A DNA stretch of 64,000 nt from Streptomyces fuscichromogenes (GTDB lineage Bacteria; Actinomycetota; Actinomycetes; Streptomycetales; Streptomycetaceae): NCBI RefSeq assembly GCF_014645815.1, contig NZ_BMML01000005.1, positions 124,001-188,000 on the forward strand, read 5' to 3'. Each line of letters opens with the position of its first letter. The first letter of the stretch is position 1. A program made the translations under genes and the position numbers. Under the pieces are notes generated by a model. It made no database searches, was not told where the DNA came from, and saw nothing but the letters and a program-made list of their open reading frames with translations. Shown in pieces: positions 44,476 to 53,465 of this stretch.

Positions 44476-44960
44476 AGCCGGGAAAGTGCCTCGCCCTGAC
44501 GGGGATAGCGATCACGGGGGCGCTGACCCTCGCGGGCTGCGGCTCCTCGGGCTCCGGCGGTTCCTCGGGCTCCGCGGGCTCCTCGCGAGCCGAGTTGTCC
44601 GTCGGCGCCTCCTACATGCCCCGGCCGGTCTCGGCCGACATGGCCGCCGGATTCCTGACGATCACCAACAGGGGCGGCACGAAGGACGAGCTGACCTCCG
44701 TCACCAGCGACTCCGCCGGTGACATCACCATGCACAGGACCGACGGCGGGGCGATGGAGGAGGTCAGCTCCTTCGAGGTGCCCGCACACGGTCAACTCGT
44801 GTTCAAAAGCGGTGGCAACCATCTGATGTTCGAGAAGCTGAAGCGCCGCCCGGATCAGGGCGACACGATCACCTTGAAACTCAAGTTCGCCGAATCCGGT
44901 CCGCTCACCGTCGAGATGCCGGTGAAGTCCGCCACGTACAACCCGTCGACCGGACACTGA
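44472..44960 (+). CDS. PCu(A)C-type extracytoplasmic copper chaperone (ECuC)
   Basis: 162 residues from GTG 44472. A lipobox (LAGC) follows a short signal peptide, then a Gly/Ser linker. The cupredoxin-like domain holds the H-x10-M-x21-HxM type copper motif: MHRTDGGAMEE and later NHLMFEKL. It binds Cu(I) outside the membrane and passes it to Sco. Coupled to sco by a 4-bp overlap, 14 bp before the copCD gene. Confidence 0.93.
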   Translation: MKPGKCLALTGIAITGALTLAGCGSSGSGGSSGSAGSSRAELSVGASYMPRPVSADMAAGFLTITNRGGTKDELTSVTSDSAGDITMHRTDGGAMEEVSSFEVPAHGQLVFKSGGNHLMFEKLKRRPDQGDTITLKLKFAESGPLTVEMPVKSATYNPSTGH

Positions 44961-44974
44961 GGGAGGGACCGACC

Positions 44975-46984
44975 TTGACGCGGACCATCACCCCCCGCCT
45001 GCGCACCCTGGTGCTGCTGTTCCTCGCCGTCACCGGCGCGCTGCTGACCGGCGCCGGGCCGGCCTCCGCGCATGCCGCGCTGACCGGCAGCGACCCCTCC
45101 CAGGGGGTGGTGGTCCCCAAGGCGCCCGACCAGGTCTCGCTCACGTTCTCCGAGAACGTGTCGATGAACGACGACTCCCTGCGGGTCCTCGACCCCAAGG
45201 GCAAGCGCGTCGACCTGCGCAAGCCGACCAACCTGAGCGGCACGACCTACGCCGTGCAGCTCAAGAGCGGGCTCGGCAAGGGCACGTACACCGTCGCCTA
45301 CCAGGTCGTCTCGGCCGACAGCCACCCCGTCGGCGGCGCCTTCACCTTCTCCGTGGGCACGCCCTCCAAGACCGTCGCCTCCGTCCCGGACCAGGACGTC
45401 GGCGGCGGGGTCGTCGGCTGGCTCTACGGCTTCGGGCGGTACATGTCGTACGCCGGGTACATCGTGCTCGTCGGCGGTGCCGCCTTCGTCCTCGGCTGCT
45501 GGCAGCGCGGCTCGGGCGTGCGGGCCATGCAGCGCCTGGTCGTGGGCGGCTGGCTGACGCTCACCGCCGCCACCCTCTTTCTGCTGCTCCTGCGCGGCTC
45601 CTACACGACCTCCGGCAGTGTCGGTGACATCTTCGACCTGAACCTGCTCGGCCAGGTCCTCCAGACCAAGCCCGGCGCGGCCCTGGTCTCCAGGCTGCTG
45701 CTGCTCGCCGCGGGCGCCCTCTTCATCGCCGTCCTGTTCGGGGCGTACGACAAGAGGGAGGACCCCGACGAGAAGCGCGACCTCACCTTCGGGCTGGCCG
45801 TCGGCGGGATCGTGGTGGCCGCCGGGCTCGCGGCGAGCTGGGCCATGGCCGAACACGCCTCCACCGGACTCCAGCCCGGCATCGCGATGCCGGTCGACAT
45901 CATCCACCTGCTCGCCGTCGCCGCCTGGCTCGGCGGCCTGACCGCCCTGCTGGTCGCGCTGTACCGGGCGCCCGCCGGCATCCCGGTCGACGCCACCGCC
46001 GTGCACCGCTTCTCCCGGGTCGCCTTCGGGTCGGTGCTCGCCCTGGTCGGCACCGGCATCTACCAGTCCTGGCGCCAGCTCGGCTCCTGGTCGGCGTTCA
46101 CCGAGACGACGTACGGCGAGCTGCTGCTGGTCAAGATCGCGCTCGTGGCACTGCTCGTCGGCATCGCGTCCATCTCGCGACGGTGGACGGGGCGGCTCAC
46201 GGCCGCGGCGGTGACGGAGGCGGAGCCGGAAGCAGAGGTCGAGGCGGCGGAGGAGAAGGAGACGGTCAAGGCGTCCGCCGGCACGAAGGAGGCGTCTGCC
46301 AAGGCAGCCACGGCAGCCAGGTCCGGCGAGTCCGGCACCGGCGTCTCCGGCACCTCCGGCACCTCCGGCGACATCGCCCCCGACGACACCCCCGAGCGCG
46401 CCGCCCAACTCGCCCGGCAGCAGACCGCCATGGACACCGCCCGGCAGAAGCGCCTCCGGGACGCCGACCCGCACCGCTTCGGCCTGCGCCGCTCGGTGCT
46501 CGCCGAGACCGGGGTCGCCGTCGTCCTGCTCGCGGTCACGACCGTGCTGACGCAGACCGAGCCCGGCCGTACCGAACAGGACGCGAAGGCCGCCACCTCG
46601 TCTTCCTCCTCCTCGTCCTCCTCGACGTCGAACTCGTCCTCGGGCGCGCTGACCCTCGACATGTCCTTCGACACCGGCGGCAAGGACGGCAAGGGCGTCG
46701 TCCGCGTCGACCTCGACCCCGCGACCGTGGGCAGCAACGAGATGCACGTCTACGTCCAGCGTCCCAACGGCCGGGCCTTCGACATCCCCGAGGTGAAGGT
46801 CGCCTTCACCCTCGCCGCCAAGAAGATCGGACCGCTTCCGGTGGCCCCCGACCACGTCACCACCGGGCACTGGGCCGCGAACGGCGTACAGATCCCCATG
46901 GCCGGCGACTGGCAGGTCTCCGTCACCGTGCGGACCTCCGACATCGACCAGGTGACCGTCTCCAAGAACGCGCAGATCGGCTGA
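44975..46984 (+). CDS. CopC-CopD fusion copper protein with extra C-terminal domain
   Basis: 669 residues starting at TTG 44975, with GGGAGGG 8 nt upstream. After the signal peptide the mature N-terminus is His33 (HAALTGSDP), and DSHPVGGAF completes a CopC copper site. Eight or so membrane helices of CopD follow (about 145-430), interrupted by a Glu/Ala/Ser-rich cytoplasmic loop. A last helix and an extracytoplasmic domain (about 555-669, KDGKGVVRVDLDPATVGSNE) resemble the YtkA/FixH-like ends of such fusions. It would bind copper outside and move it across the membrane. Confidence 0.92.
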   Translation: MTRTITPRLRTLVLLFLAVTGALLTGAGPASAHAALTGSDPSQGVVVPKAPDQVSLTFSENVSMNDDSLRVLDPKGKRVDLRKPTNLSGTTYAVQLKSGLGKGTYTVAYQVVSADSHPVGGAFTFSVGTPSKTVASVPDQDVGGGVVGWLYGFGRYMSYAGYIVLVGGAAFVLGCWQRGSGVRAMQRLVVGGWLTLTAATLFLLLLRGSYTTSGSVGDIFDLNLLGQVLQTKPGAALVSRLLLLAAGALFIAVLFGAYDKREDPDEKRDLTFGLAVGGIVVAAGLAASWAMAEHASTGLQPGIAMPVDIIHLLAVAAWLGGLTALLVALYRAPAGIPVDATAVHRFSRVAFGSVLALVGTGIYQSWRQLGSWSAFTETTYGELLLVKIALVALLVGIASISRRWTGRLTAAAVTEAEPEAEVEAAEEKETVKASAGTKEASAKAATAARSGESGTGVSGTSGTSGDIAPDDTPERAAQLARQQTAMDTARQKRLRDADPHRFGLRRSVLAETGVAVVLLAVTTVLTQTEPGRTEQDAKAATSSSSSSSSSTSNSSSGALTLDMSFDTGGKDGKGVVRVDLDPATVGSNEMHVYVQRPNGRAFDIPEVKVAFTLAAKKIGPLPVAPDHVTTGHWAANGVQIPMAGDWQVSVTVRTSDIDQVTVSKNAQIG

Positions 46985-46992
46985 ACCGCACC

Positions 46993-48273
46993 ATGCCCGA
47001 ACAGTCCCAGTCCGTCACCGAGGCCCGCGCCGCAGCCGCCGAGGCTCCCCCGGCCGGAAGCGTGAGCCGCCGCACGCTGCTCGGCACCGCCGGGGCCACC
47101 GGGCTCGTGCTCGGCGCGGCGGGCGCGGGCGTCGGCTACGCGGCCGCCCCCGCCCAGGCCACCGCGCTCAGCTCGGTGGGCTCCGACCGCGCGATGTTTC
47201 ACGGGAAACATCAACCAGGCATCACCGAGGGCCTCCAGGCGCGCGGCCATCTCGTCGCCTTCGACCTGGCGGCGGGCGCGGGCCGTACCGAGGCCGCCGC
47301 GCTGCTGCGCCGCTGGTCGACGACGGCGGCGCGGCTGATGGCGGGCGAGCCGATGACGCAGGACGACACGGACGTGGCCCGGGACGCGGGTCCTGCCTCG
47401 CTGACGGTCACCTTCGGCTTCGGCAACAGCTTCTTCGGCCGTACCGGCCTGGAGAAGCAGCGGCCGTCCGCCCTGGACCCGCTCCCCGACTTCTCCTCCG
47501 ACCACCTCGACAGGACCCGCAGCAACGGCGACCTGTGGGTGCAGATCGGCGCCGACGACGCCCTGGTCGCCTTCCACGCCCTGCGCGCGATCCAGAAGGA
47601 CGCGGGCGGCGCGGCGAAGGTCCGCTGGCAGATGAACGGCTTCAATCGCACCCCGGGCGCCACCGCCCACCCCATGACGGCCCGCAACCTCATGGGCCAG
47701 CTGGACGGCACCCGCAATCCCAAGCCGACGGAGTCCGACTTCGACCAGCGGATCTTCGTGCCGGCGAACGGTTCGAGCAACCCGGCGTGGATGGCGAACG
47801 GCTCCTACGCTGTCGTACGCCGGATCCGCATGCTCCTCGACGACTGGGAGAAGCTGTCGCTCACGGCCCAGGAGAACGTGATCGGGCGGAAGAAGTCGAA
47901 CGGGGCGCCGCTCTCCGGGGGCACCGAGACGACCGCGATGGACCTGGAGAAGGCCAGGGCGGACGGGGAGTACGTCGTCCCGGTCAACGCCCATGCCCGG
48001 ATCACCCGGCCCGACCAGAACGGGGGCGCGGCCATTCTGCGGCGCCCGTTCTCGTACCACGACGGCATCGACGCGGACGGGACGCCGGACGCGGGGCTGC
48101 TCTTCGTCTGCTGGCAGGCGGATCCACTGCGCGGGTTCGTGCCGCTGCAGCGGAAGCTGGACCGCGGGGACGCGCTGTCGCAGTACATCCGGCACGAGGC
48201 GAGCGGCCTGTTCGCGGTGCCGGGCGGCGCGGCCACCGGGGAGTACGTGGGGCAGCGGCTCCTGGAGGGCTGA
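46993..48273 (+). CDS. dtpA: Dye-decolourising peroxidase, Tat-exported (DtpA)
   Basis: 426 residues. A twin-arginine signal (SVSRRTLLG) is followed by a DyP-type haem peroxidase: the GxxDG motif is GQLDG (Asp238), the likely proximal His is 334 (NAHARITRP) and the conserved Arg is in LRRPFSYHDG. It corresponds to DtpA of S. lividans, encoded next to copper-chaperone genes and linked to GlxA maturation and morphological development. It starts 8 bp after copCD and ends the operon. Confidence 0.95.
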   Translation: MPEQSQSVTEARAAAAEAPPAGSVSRRTLLGTAGATGLVLGAAGAGVGYAAAPAQATALSSVGSDRAMFHGKHQPGITEGLQARGHLVAFDLAAGAGRTEAAALLRRWSTTAARLMAGEPMTQDDTDVARDAGPASLTVTFGFGNSFFGRTGLEKQRPSALDPLPDFSSDHLDRTRSNGDLWVQIGADDALVAFHALRAIQKDAGGAAKVRWQMNGFNRTPGATAHPMTARNLMGQLDGTRNPKPTESDFDQRIFVPANGSSNPAWMANGSYAVVRRIRMLLDDWEKLSLTAQENVIGRKKSNGAPLSGGTETTAMDLEKARADGEYVVPVNAHARITRPDQNGGAAILRRPFSYHDGIDADGTPDAGLLFVCWQADPLRGFVPLQRKLDRGDALSQYIRHEASGLFAVPGGAATGEYVGQRLLEG

Positions 48274-48439
48274 TTCCCGGGTGTACGCGGTCGGTGTCCG
48301 ACCGGTGCTCGGTCGGTGTCCGGTTACCACAGTGGTTTCTGATCACTATTGGTGCGTTTCCGGTTTTCAAACCACCCGGTCGAGTGGATCCGACGAGACA
48401 GGCGAGCCGTGTCCCCCTGCGCCCATTAGGGTGAGGGAC

Positions 48440-49375
48440 ATGCCAGCGAGCTATGCGTATCTCGGTCCCGAAGGCACCTTCACCGAAGTCGCCCTGCGCA
48501 CCCTTCCGGAGACCGCCACCCGGGAGCTGATCCCGTACGTCTCCGTGCAGTCCGCGCTGGACGCCGTACGCAACGGCGAGGCCGAGGCCGCGTTCGTGCC
48601 GATCGAGAACTCCGTCGAGGGCGGGGTCACCACGACCCTCGACGAGCTGGTCGCGGGCGAGCCGCTGATGATCTACCGCGAGGTACTGCTGTCGATCACC
48701 TTCGCGCTGCTGGTCCGCCCCGGCACCAAGCTCTCCGAGATCAAGACGGTGACCGCCCATCCGGTCGCCCAGCCGCAGGTCCGCAACTGGCTGCGGGCCC
48801 ACCTCCCGGACGCCCTCTGGGAGTCCGCCGCCTCGAACGCGGACGGCGCCCGCCTGGTCCAGGAGGGCCGCTACGACGCCGCGTTCGCCGGTGAGTTCGC
48901 GGCCGAGCGGTACGGCCTGGAAGCGCTGGAGACCGGGATCCACGACGCGGAGAACGCGCAGACCCGGTTCGTCCTGGTCGGCCGCCCGGCCCGGCCCGCC
49001 GCCCGCACCGGAGCGGACAAGACCTCGGTGGTGCTCTGGCAGAACGACGACCACCCCGGCGGGCTGCGCGACCTGCTCGGCGAGTTCGCCACCCGGGGCA
49101 TCAACCTCATGCTGCTCCAGTCCCGGCCGACCGGCGCCGGCATCGGCAACTACTGCTTCTGCATCGACGCCGAGGGCCACATCTCCGACCGGCGGGTGGC
49201 GGAGGCTCTGATGGGCCTGAAGCGGATCTGCCGCCAGGTGCGGTTCCTGGGCTCCTACCCGCGGGCGGACGTCAGGCAGGGCGAAGCCGTGGGGCCCACC
49301 CGGCCGGGGACGTCGGACGAGGAGTTCGTGGCCGCCTCGGACTGGGTGGCGCGCTGCCAGGACGGCCGCTTCTAG
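48440..49375 (+). CDS. pheA: Prephenate dehydratase
   Basis: 311 residues from ATG 48440 with GAGGG upstream. The catalytic domain has YLGPEGTFTEVAL, VPIENSVEGGV, and DGARLVQEGRYDAAFAGEFA. The regulatory ACT domain is at about 195-275 (TSVVLWQNDDHPGGLRDLL and the ligand motif near GIGNYCFCIDAEG). It converts prephenate to phenylpyruvate and is probably inhibited by phenylalanine through the ACT domain. The C-terminal 35 residues extend past the usual bacterial end. Monocistronic. Confidence 0.96.
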   Translation: MPASYAYLGPEGTFTEVALRTLPETATRELIPYVSVQSALDAVRNGEAEAAFVPIENSVEGGVTTTLDELVAGEPLMIYREVLLSITFALLVRPGTKLSEIKTVTAHPVAQPQVRNWLRAHLPDALWESAASNADGARLVQEGRYDAAFAGEFAAERYGLEALETGIHDAENAQTRFVLVGRPARPAARTGADKTSVVLWQNDDHPGGLRDLLGEFATRGINLMLLQSRPTGAGIGNYCFCIDAEGHISDRRVAEALMGLKRICRQVRFLGSYPRADVRQGEAVGPTRPGTSDEEFVAASDWVARCQDGRF

Positions 49376-49398
49376 CCAGTCACACCCTCATATCTTCG

Positions 49399-49738
49399 TT
49401 ATCCACAGAGGTTATCCACAGGCCAGCATCTCGACCTGGGGACAAGTCGACAGCGACACCTGACTCTGTCGACAAATCGCCCTACGGCCCATCGGTGCGG
49501 TCCTGCGCGCCCACATCACCCTTCGTCCACTCGTTTCCCATGGTTCATCTTTTGGGGCGATGCCTTTCCACTCGAAAGGGGGTGTTGTCCCGGTTTGAAA
49601 CGGGAATTCCTCTCTTCACGCGCCGCTTGCGGAGTGATCAATTCCGGAGTCCACACCCCATCCACACAGCCTGTGGATAACTCTGGCGTGGGTGCGGATT
49701 CCTGTGGACAACCGCACCGCCAAGTCCCGTTCTCCACA
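49399..49738. promoter_or_regulatory. DnaA-box cluster between pheA and serS
   Basis: Perfect TTATCCACA at 49399-49407 and 49412-49420; its reverse complement TGTGGATAA at 49672-49680; TGTGGACAA (reverse of the Streptomyces-preferred TTGTCCACA) at 49703-49711. Near matches are CCATCCACA at 49658 and TTCTCCACA at 49730. No dnaA, dnaN or gyrase genes are nearby, so this is not the replication origin. It may be a DnaA-titrating or regulatory site. Confidence 0.65.
49446..49473. repeat. Inverted repeat within the DnaA-box region
   Basis: GTCGACAG (49446-49453) and CTGTCGAC (49466-49473) form an 8-bp dyad with a 12-nt spacer. It may be a binding site or a weak terminator for pheA. Confidence 0.45.
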
Positions 49739-49891
49739 AGGAAATCCGGTCAACCGCAGGCCGCGCACGTGCCCCGTCTCGGGGAGTGAGACACTTTTTA
49801 TTGACAAGCTCGACAATTCCCCCATAACGGAACGTAAGCCACGATTCGGAACACATGTCCATAGTGATTCGTGGGGGGCAACCCCGCACCG

Positions 49892-49897
49892 GTAGCC
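49892..49897 (+). promoter_or_regulatory. Candidate -10 box for a leaderless serS mRNA
   Basis: TAGCCT lies 8 nt before the GTG start at 49906, with TTCGTG at 49868-49873 (18-bp spacing) as a possible -35. No Shine-Dalgarno sequence precedes the GTG, so transcription may begin at or near the start codon. Confidence 0.4.
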
Positions 49898-49905
49898 TTG
49901 GCCCC

Positions 49906-51183
49906 GTGATTGACCTTCGCCTGCTCCGTGAGGACCCCGACCGTGTGCGCGCGTCCCAGCGCGCCCGTGGAGAGGACGTCGCGCTCGTCGACTCCCTCCT
50001 CGCTGCCGACGAGCGGCGCAGGTCCTCCGGCGTCCGCTTCGACGAGCTGCGCAACGAACAGAAGCAGCTCGGCAAGCTCATCCCCAAGGCGTCCGCCGAC
50101 GAGAAGGCCGAGCTGCTCAAGAAGGCCGAGCAGCTGAAGGCCGACGTCAAGAGCGCCGACGCCGAGCGCGACGCCGCCGACGCCGAGGCCCACGAGCTGC
50201 TGCTCAGGCTGGGCAACCTCGTCCACCCCGACGTGCCCGTCGGCGGCGAGGAGGACTTCGTCACCCTTGAGGAGCACGGCACGATCCGTGACTTCGGCGC
50301 CGAGGGCTTCGAGCCCAAGGACCACCTGGAGCTCGGCCAGCTGCTCGGCGCGATCGACGTCGAGCGCGGCGCCAAGGTCTCCGGCTCCCGCTTCTACTTC
50401 CTGACCGGCGTCGGCGCCCTTCTTGAACTGGCGCTCGTCAACGCGGCGATCGCGCAGGCCACCGAGGCCGGCTTCACGCCGATGCTGACCCCGGCGCTGG
50501 TCCGCCCCCAGTCCATGGCCGGCACCGGCTTCCTCGGCCAGGCGGCCCAGGACGTCTACCACCTCGACAAGGACGACCTCTACCTGGTCGGCACATCGGA
50601 GGTGCCCCTCGCCGCGTACCACATGGACGAGATCATCGACGCGGAGCGCCTCCCGCTCCGTTACGCCGGTTTCTCGCCCTGCTTCCGCCGCGAGGCCGGC
50701 TCGCACGGCAAGGACACCAAGGGCATCTTCCGGGTCCACCAGTTCGACAAGGTGGAGATGTTCTCCTATGTCGCCCCCGAGGACTCGGAGGCGGAGCACC
50801 AGCGTCTGCTGGCCTGGGAGAAGCAGTGGCTGACCTCGCTGGAGCTGCCGTTCCGGGTGATCGACGTCGCCACCGGTGACCTCGGCGCCTCGGCCGCCCG
50901 CAAGTTCGACTGCGAGGCGTGGATCCCGACGCAGGGCAAGTACCGCGAGCTGACGTCGACGTCGGACTGCACCGAGTTCCAGTCCCGCCGGCTCTCGATC
51001 CGGGTCCGCGACGGCAAGCAGGTCAAGCCGCTGGCCACGCTCAACGGCACGCTGTGCGCCGTACCGCGCACGATCGTGGCGATCCTGGAGAACCACCAGC
51101 AGGCCGACGGTTCGGTGTACGTGCCCGAGGTGCTGCGCCCGTACCTGGGCGGCCGGGAGGTCCTGGAGCCGGTGTCCCGGTGA
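49906..51183 (+). CDS. serS: Seryl-tRNA synthetase
   Basis: 425 residues from GTG 49906. The N-terminal coiled-coil arm (about 28-100, [20 protein letters not shown]) contacts the long variable arm of tRNA-Ser. Class II motif 2 is [20 protein letters not shown] and motif 3 is [18 protein letters not shown]. It charges tRNA-Ser with serine. A HAD phosphatase gene overlaps its stop by GTGA, and a tRNA-Ser gene lies 0.9 kb downstream. No ribosome site is visible, so a leaderless transcript is possible. Confidence 0.98.
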   Translation: MIDLRLLREDPDRVRASQRARGEDVALVDSLLAADERRRSSGVRFDELRNEQKQLGKLIPKASADEKAELLKKAEQLKADVKSADAERDAADAEAHELLLRLGNLVHPDVPVGGEEDFVTLEEHGTIRDFGAEGFEPKDHLELGQLLGAIDVERGAKVSGSRFYFLTGVGALLELALVNAAIAQATEAGFTPMLTPALVRPQSMAGTGFLGQAAQDVYHLDKDDLYLVGTSEVPLAAYHMDEIIDAERLPLRYAGFSPCFRREAGSHGKDTKGIFRVHQFDKVEMFSYVAPEDSEAEHQRLLAWEKQWLTSLELPFRVIDVATGDLGASAARKFDCEAWIPTQGKYRELTSTSDCTEFQSRRLSIRVRDGKQVKPLATLNGTLCAVPRTIVAILENHQQADGSVYVPEVLRPYLGGREVLEPVSR

Positions 51184-51977
51184 CCTTCTCCTACGGGCTG
51201 ATCGCCACCGACCTCGACGGGACGCTGCTGCGCTCCGACGAGTCGATCTCCCAGCGCACCCGTGAAGCGCTCGCCGCGGCCACCGCGGCGGGCGCGGCGC
51301 ACATCGTCGTCACCGGCCGTGCGGCGCCCTGGACCCGGCACATCCTCGACGACCTCGGCTACGACGGCCTCGCCGTCTGCGCCCAGGGGGCGCAGGTGTA
51401 CGACGCCGGGGCGCACCGCCTGCTGACGTCCGTGACGCTGGACCGGCAGCTGGCCGGGGTCGCCCTCGCGAAGATCGAGGCCGAGGTCGGCCCGCTGCAC
51501 CTCGCGGCGAGCCGGGACGGCCTCGACGGCGAGGTACTGGTGGGGCCGGGGTACGCGGTGACGGGCCATCTCCCGTCGACCCCCTTCACGGACGCGTCCG
51601 ACCTCTGGGCGGCACCGCTGAACAAGATCTACATACAGCACCCGGAGCTGTCCGACGACGAGCTGGCGGAAGCGGCGCGGCAGGCGGCCGGGGGCTTCGT
51701 GACGGTCGCCATGGCGGGCGCGGGGATCGTGGAGCTGCTCCCGCTCGGTCTCTCGAAGGCGACGGGTCTGTCGCTGGCCGCGCGCCGACTGGGGCTGAAG
51801 GCGGCCGACACGATCGCCTTCGGCGACATGCCGAACGATGTGCCGATGTTCGGGTGGGCCTCGTACGGGGTGGCCATGGCCAACGCGCATGAGGAGCTTC
51901 GCGCGGTGGCGGACGAGGTGACGTCTTCGAATGAGGAGGACGGCATCGCGGTGGTGCTGGAGCGCCTGCTCGGCTGA
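51180..51977 (+). CDS. HAD-superfamily hydrolase (Cof type)
   Basis: 265 residues. HAD motif I is [13 protein letters not shown], motif II VVTGRA, motif III Lys in GLSKATGL and motif [13 protein letters not shown], with a large C2 cap between II and III. It is a cytoplasmic phosphatase, probably of sugar or nucleotide phosphates. It starts inside the serS stop (GTGA), so the pair is co-translated. A paralogue lies at 61441. The substrate is unknown. Confidence 0.93.
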   Translation: MTFSYGLIATDLDGTLLRSDESISQRTREALAAATAAGAAHIVVTGRAAPWTRHILDDLGYDGLAVCAQGAQVYDAGAHRLLTSVTLDRQLAGVALAKIEAEVGPLHLAASRDGLDGEVLVGPGYAVTGHLPSTPFTDASDLWAAPLNKIYIQHPELSDDELAEAARQAAGGFVTVAMAGAGIVELLPLGLSKATGLSLAARRLGLKAADTIAFGDMPNDVPMFGWASYGVAMANAHEELRAVADEVTSSNEEDGIAVVLERLLG

Positions 51978-52001
51978 GGTCGTCAGTCGCCTGCGGGTGC
52001 G

Positions 52002-52034
52002 TGGGGGCTGGTCGCGCAGTTCCCCGCGCCCCTT
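52002..52034 (-). repeat. Dispersed GC-rich element, copy 2 (inverted)
   Basis: On the minus strand this reads AAGGGGCGCGGGGAACTGCG followed by CGACCAGCCCC, matching copy 1 at 18818 without the first hairpin arm. It lies between the HAD gene and tRNA-Ser. Confidence 0.85.
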
Positions 52035-52067
52035 GGGTGGGACGACTCATGCACGCTTACAAGTTCT

Positions 52068-52156
<89 letters not shown>

Positions 52157-52372
52157 GGGTGGGCGGCCCACGCGAGAGCGACCATCGCGTGCTCGAAGCG
52201 GCCGCCCCGGGCAGCTACCCGGCGATCCGCCGCAGGCTGCCCTGACGGGAGCGGGACGTACTGTCGTACTTGGACATCGTCCGGCTCCTCTCCCAGCTGG
52301 TGGGCTGACACAACAACTGTGCCTTCGAGCCGAGTTGGACGCCAGCGATTATTTGAGCGGCGCCCGCTGCAC

Positions 52373-52415
52373 GCGCCCCGTCAGGGGCGCGTGGAACTGC
52401 GCGACCGGCCCCCAC
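52373..52415 (+). repeat. Dispersed GC-rich hairpin element, copy 3
   Basis: GCGCCCC-GTCA-GGGGCGC hairpin followed by GTGGAACTGCGCGACCGGCC, matching copy 1 with a few changes. It lies 23 bp beyond the stop of the small gene at 52438, so it may help terminate it. Confidence 0.85.
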
Positions 52416-52437
52416 CGGCCCGCAGCCGAAGAACCGC

Positions 52438-52656
52438 CTACCGGCGCCACCACTTACGCCGGCCCTTGCTGAAGAACCACCCGGCCGGCGGCTCGTCCGA
52501 CCGCCACGGCTGCGGCTCGGGTTTCTCGGCCTTCCAACGAGCTGCCAGCATCCGCGCTCGCGCGGAAGGCTCCGCCGCCCCCGCGGACCGTATGAACTCC
52601 TCGTCCAGCACCACGCCGTCCCAGTCTGCGCCGGCGTCCCGGAAACCCTCGGCCAT
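52438..52656 (-). CDS. Small conserved-looking hypothetical protein
   Basis: 72 residues with a good ribosome site (GAGAGGAACGGGG). It is acidic and Ala-rich at the start (DWDGVVLDEEFIRSAGAAEP), then basic with several Trp (PPAGWFFSKGRRKWWRR). It is soluble, with no membrane helix. The ending GRRKWWRR could bind nucleic acid or membrane. No known family name; Streptomyces-like codon use supports it. Confidence 0.7.
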   Translation of the reverse strand: MAEGFRDAGADWDGVVLDEEFIRSAGAAEPSARARMLAARWKAEKPEPQPWRSDEPPAGWFFSKGRRKWWRR

Positions 52657-52735
52657 CCCCGTTCCTCTCCACGGAACATCCCCTTTGCCCAGTGTGCCCG
52701 GACCCAGGTGAAGCCTTCGTCAGTAAAGCCGGTGT

Positions 52736-53455
52736 CTACTCCTCGCCCGCCAGCGTCAGCGAGCGCAGCTTCTGGCCGGCGTACCAGGTGGCCAGGACGG
52801 TCACCGCGACCAGCAGCACCGTGCCCGTCGTCAGGGACACGTCGGAGGTGACCAGGTCGCCTCCGGTCACCTTGTGGGCGACCGCCAGGGACCACTGCTG
52901 GACGCTCAGCGTCCGCGCCCCCGGCACCAGGGAGCCGAACAGGGCCTCCCAGACCAGGGCGTAGACGAGGCCGAAGACCACCGCGTGCCGGGACACCGTC
53001 CCGAGCAGCAGGAAGAGCGCGGCGTAGGCGATGGAGGCGACCAGCGCGGCGACCGTGTAGGCGACGGCGATCTGCTGGCCGTTGCCGTTCAGGATGAGGC
53101 CCGCGATCATGGTCGGCAGGGCCGAGAAGACCATCGTCACGGCGATCGCCACGATCAGCTTGGTGAGGATGATCGTCGGCCGCTTGATCGGCTTGGACAG
53201 CAGGTACACCACCGAACCGTCGTCGATCTCCGGGCCGATCGCGCCAGTGCCGGCGATGACGCCGATGATCGGCACCATGGTCGCGAGGGCGAGGCCGCCG
53301 AGCAGGTCGGAGGCGGTCTGGTCGTCGGCGCCGGCGAGGCCGCGGACGACGACGGAGATCACGATCAGCAGCAGGGGCAGCGCGCCCAGGATGAGGGCCC
53401 GGCGACGGCCGAGCAGGGCCCGGTAGGTGAGCCGGGCGACTGTGGGGTCGTACAT
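52736..53455 (-). CDS. ABC-2 type transporter permease
   Basis: 239 residues with six hydrophobic segments (about 21-39, 52-73, 101-122, 130-150, 157-175, 212-230). The cytoplasmic loop ending SKPIKRPTIILTKL is typical of ABC-2 permeases. It is last of four overlapping or abutting genes; its ATPase ends 10 bp upstream. It is probably the second permease of an exporter. The substrate is unknown. Confidence 0.9.
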   Translation of the reverse strand: MYDPTVARLTYRALLGRRRALILGALPLLLIVISVVVRGLAGADDQTASDLLGGLALATMVPIIGVIAGTGAIGPEIDDGSVVYLLSKPIKRPTIILTKLIVAIAVTMVFSALPTMIAGLILNGNGQQIAVAYTVAALVASIAYAALFLLLGTVSRHAVVFGLVYALVWEALFGSLVPGARTLSVQQWSLAVAHKVTGGDLVTSDVSLTTGTVLLVAVTVLATWYAGQKLRSLTLAGEE

Positions 53456-53465
53456 CTTCGGCCTC

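Larger units (their letters stand above)
49376..49905. other. Intergenic, 530 bp, rich in DnaA boxes
   Basis: It lies between pheA and serS and is clearly AT-richer than the rest. It contains four perfect DnaA boxes and two near-boxes (see the separate entry), an inverted repeat GTCGACAG / CTGTCGAC (49446-49473), and the serS promoter at its end. No ORF looks real. Confidence 0.7.

Noticed and set aside
48289..48303. GGTCGG-TGT-CCGACC hairpin after dtpA as a terminator
   Set aside because: Only a 6-bp stem within a direct repeat of cggtcggtgtccg and no T-run; too weak to call.
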